64,000 bases of DNA from DATFKA01 sp042095835 (GTDB taxonomy: Bacteria > Bacteroidota > Bacteroidia > Chitinophagales > Saprospiraceae), in the NCBI GenBank assembly GCA_042095835.1, contig JBELML010000016.1, positions 1-64,000 of the forward strand, written 5' to 3'. How positions within the stretch are numbered: position 1 is the first letter of the stretch; each line of letters begins with the position of its first letter. This document shows positions 63,009 through 64,000 of this stretch, one piece after another. A program made the translations under genes and the position numbers. Below the pieces are notes generated by a model. It worked only from the letters and a program-made list of their open reading frames with translations, did no database searches and was not told the DNA's origin.

Positions 63009-63679
63009 GTAGTCCAGGTTTTAACCCTTCGACCATTGACCAAATAAACCGATAATAAAATCAGAAAGGTGATGACAAATAAAATCAAAGAATAGGCATT
63101 GGCCGCTGTATAATTGAGCGCTTCTACCTCGTCGTAAACGGCAATAGAAGCCACTCGAGTGAGGCCAGGAATATTCCCACCAATCATCAATACAACGCCG
63201 AACTCCCCAATGGTATGTGCAAAAGACAGTACTATACCTGTCAATAAAGATGGTCGAATATTGGGTAATAAAACATACCACAAGGTTTGCCAACGAGACT
63301 TCCCCAGTAAATAGGATGCTTCCTTTAGAGAGGGAGCCAAGTGATTAAAACCTGATTGTATAGGTTGGACCATAAAGGGGAGGCTATAGATAACCGAAGC
63401 GACTACCAGCCCCTCAAAGGAAAACAATAATCGTATACCCAGCACTTCTTCTAGCCAGCCGCCGAAGCCATTGTTCGGACTAAAGGCAATCAGCAAATAA
63501 AAGCCCAAAACTGTAGGTGGCAACACCAGCGGCATACTTACCAGTGCCTCAATAACCGCCTTCCAGCGATAGCGGCTGTAGGCTAGCCAATAGGCCAAAG
63601 GTATCCCCAAAAAACACAAGATGAAGGTCGTCACCAGTGCCAGTTGAAAAGTGAGCAATAAAGGCTGAAAATTGATCAT
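63005..63679 (-). CDS. modB: Molybdate ABC transporter permease
   Basis: A 224-residue integral membrane protein with about five or six helices. The EAA loop reads KEASYLLGKSRWQTLWYVLLP. The N-terminal motif ALVTTFILCFLGIPLAYWLA and MPLVLPPTVLGFYLL are typical of ModB. It lies between modC (4-bp overlap) and modA (17 bp). Confidence 0.93.
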   Translation of the reverse strand: MINFQPLLLTFQLALVTTFILCFLGIPLAYWLAYSRYRWKAVIEALVSMPLVLPPTVLGFYLLIAFSPNNGFGGWLEEVLGIRLLFSFEGLVVASVIYSLPFMVQPIQSGFNHLAPSLKEASYLLGKSRWQTLWYVLLPNIRPSLLTGIVLSFAHTIGEFGVVLMIGGNIPGLTRVASIAVYDEVEALNYTAANAYSLILFVITFLILLSVYLVNGRRVKTWTT

Positions 63680-63696
63680 TTTATTGAATTCAATAC

Positions 63697-64000
63697 CTAT
63701 TCGATGAGGTATCCATAGGCTTGCAACAAGCTCCTCCCGGTATCCGAAAAAAGAAAATCATAGAAAGCTTTAGCATATGGATGCATCTCTTCTCTTTTGA
63801 CCAAGACCACGCCTTGAGCAATAGGCTCATACAGCCGGTCATCTACTTCTATCCAACTTCCTTGTCCTGCTAGCTGCTCAGACAATACGGCCGATTTGGC
63901 AGTAAACCCAAGGTCGGCGGCACCAGAACTGATAAATTGATTCACCTGTGCGATACTTTCCCCGTACACTATTTTATCAGCTGCTATTAAACTATCCTGC
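63697..64000 (-). CDS. modA: Molybdate-binding protein, C-terminal part (5' end off window)
   Basis: The last 100 residues of a ModA-type binding protein. It reads LIAADKIVYGESIAQVNQFI, then SSGAADLGFTAKSAVLSEQ, and FYDFLFSDTGRSLLQAYGYL near the end. These match the C-terminal lobe of periplasmic molybdate-binding proteins. The reading frame is open to the right edge. The operon order on the minus strand is modA-modB-modC. Confidence 0.88.
   Translation of the reverse strand, partial: QDSLIAADKIVYGESIAQVNQFISSGAADLGFTAKSAVLSEQLAGQGSWIEVDDRLYEPIAQGVVLVKREEMHPYAKAFYDFLFSDTGRSLLQAYGYLIE

Noticed and set aside
1..64000. tRNA, rRNA or transposase genes
   Set aside because: I looked for them and saw none; a tRNAscan or Infernal run would settle small RNAs.

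Overview
The window looks like a chromosome segment of a free-living, probably marine, member of the Bacteroidota. A Saprospiraceae/Lewinella-like organism is the best guess, but that is inference. The evidence is a SusC/SusD polysaccharide locus, a type IX secretion C-terminal signal, TAnnTTTG-type promoters, DUF6090 proteins, LytTR signalling and many secreted lipoproteins. No rRNA, tRNA, CRISPR array, phage or transposase gene was seen.

Layout. 1-2.4 kb: 5' part of a large secreted protein running off the left edge. 2.5-6 kb: small accessory genes, including a Tat-exported protein of uncertain family, a lone HTH protein, a CxxCH protein, and an HTH antitoxin-like gene paired with a Fic AMP-transferase. 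6.2-12.6 kb: MoeB-rhodanese, a BNR-repeat protein, an ImmA/IrrE pseudogene fragment, two DUF6090 paralogues, a DEAD-box helicase and a 51-residue YHS protein. 12.6-25 kb: an alginate utilisation locus on the minus strand. It runs GntR regulator, SusC, SusD, PKD surface lipoprotein, PL7 lyase, jelly-roll lyase-like lipoprotein, PL6 lyase. SusCD and the PKD protein should capture and import alginate oligomers that the lyases produce. 25.7-34 kb: an ECF sigma/membrane protein/GH144-like operon, DUF1684, CorA, a T9SS cargo protein and ChaN.

34.4-38 kb: core translation genes rplM-rpsI-rpsB, tsf and pyrH. 38-46 kb: M1 peptidase, a secreted hypothetical, a sugar isomerase, SOD, FumC and a 5'-truncated spermidine synthase. 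46.7-50 kb: DNA-uptake genes (HhH ComEA-like, ComEC). 50-57.6 kb: GNAT, DUF4412, an RRM protein with a long RGG/Tyr-rich tail, a metallopeptidase lipoprotein and PBP1C. 57.9-61.1 kb: LytTR regulator, a previously unlisted 48-residue double-glycine-leader peptide gene, and a TPR-LytS kinase, all on the minus strand. 61.3-64 kb: a Kv-type channel, then modC-modB-modA (modA runs off the right edge). Together with moeB this points to molybdenum cofactor use.

The strongest candidates for new biology are the peptide gene sandwiched between a LytTR regulator and a TPR histidine kinase (60.0-60.15 kb), and families of fold-back interspersed repeats (R1, R2, R3). R1 copies have about 50 bp imperfect terminal inverted repeats and a central hairpin kept by compensatory changes. 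They sit exactly at gene 3' ends, where they supply stop codons and, for ComEC, the last residues. All calls come from reading the sequence; no database search was possible.
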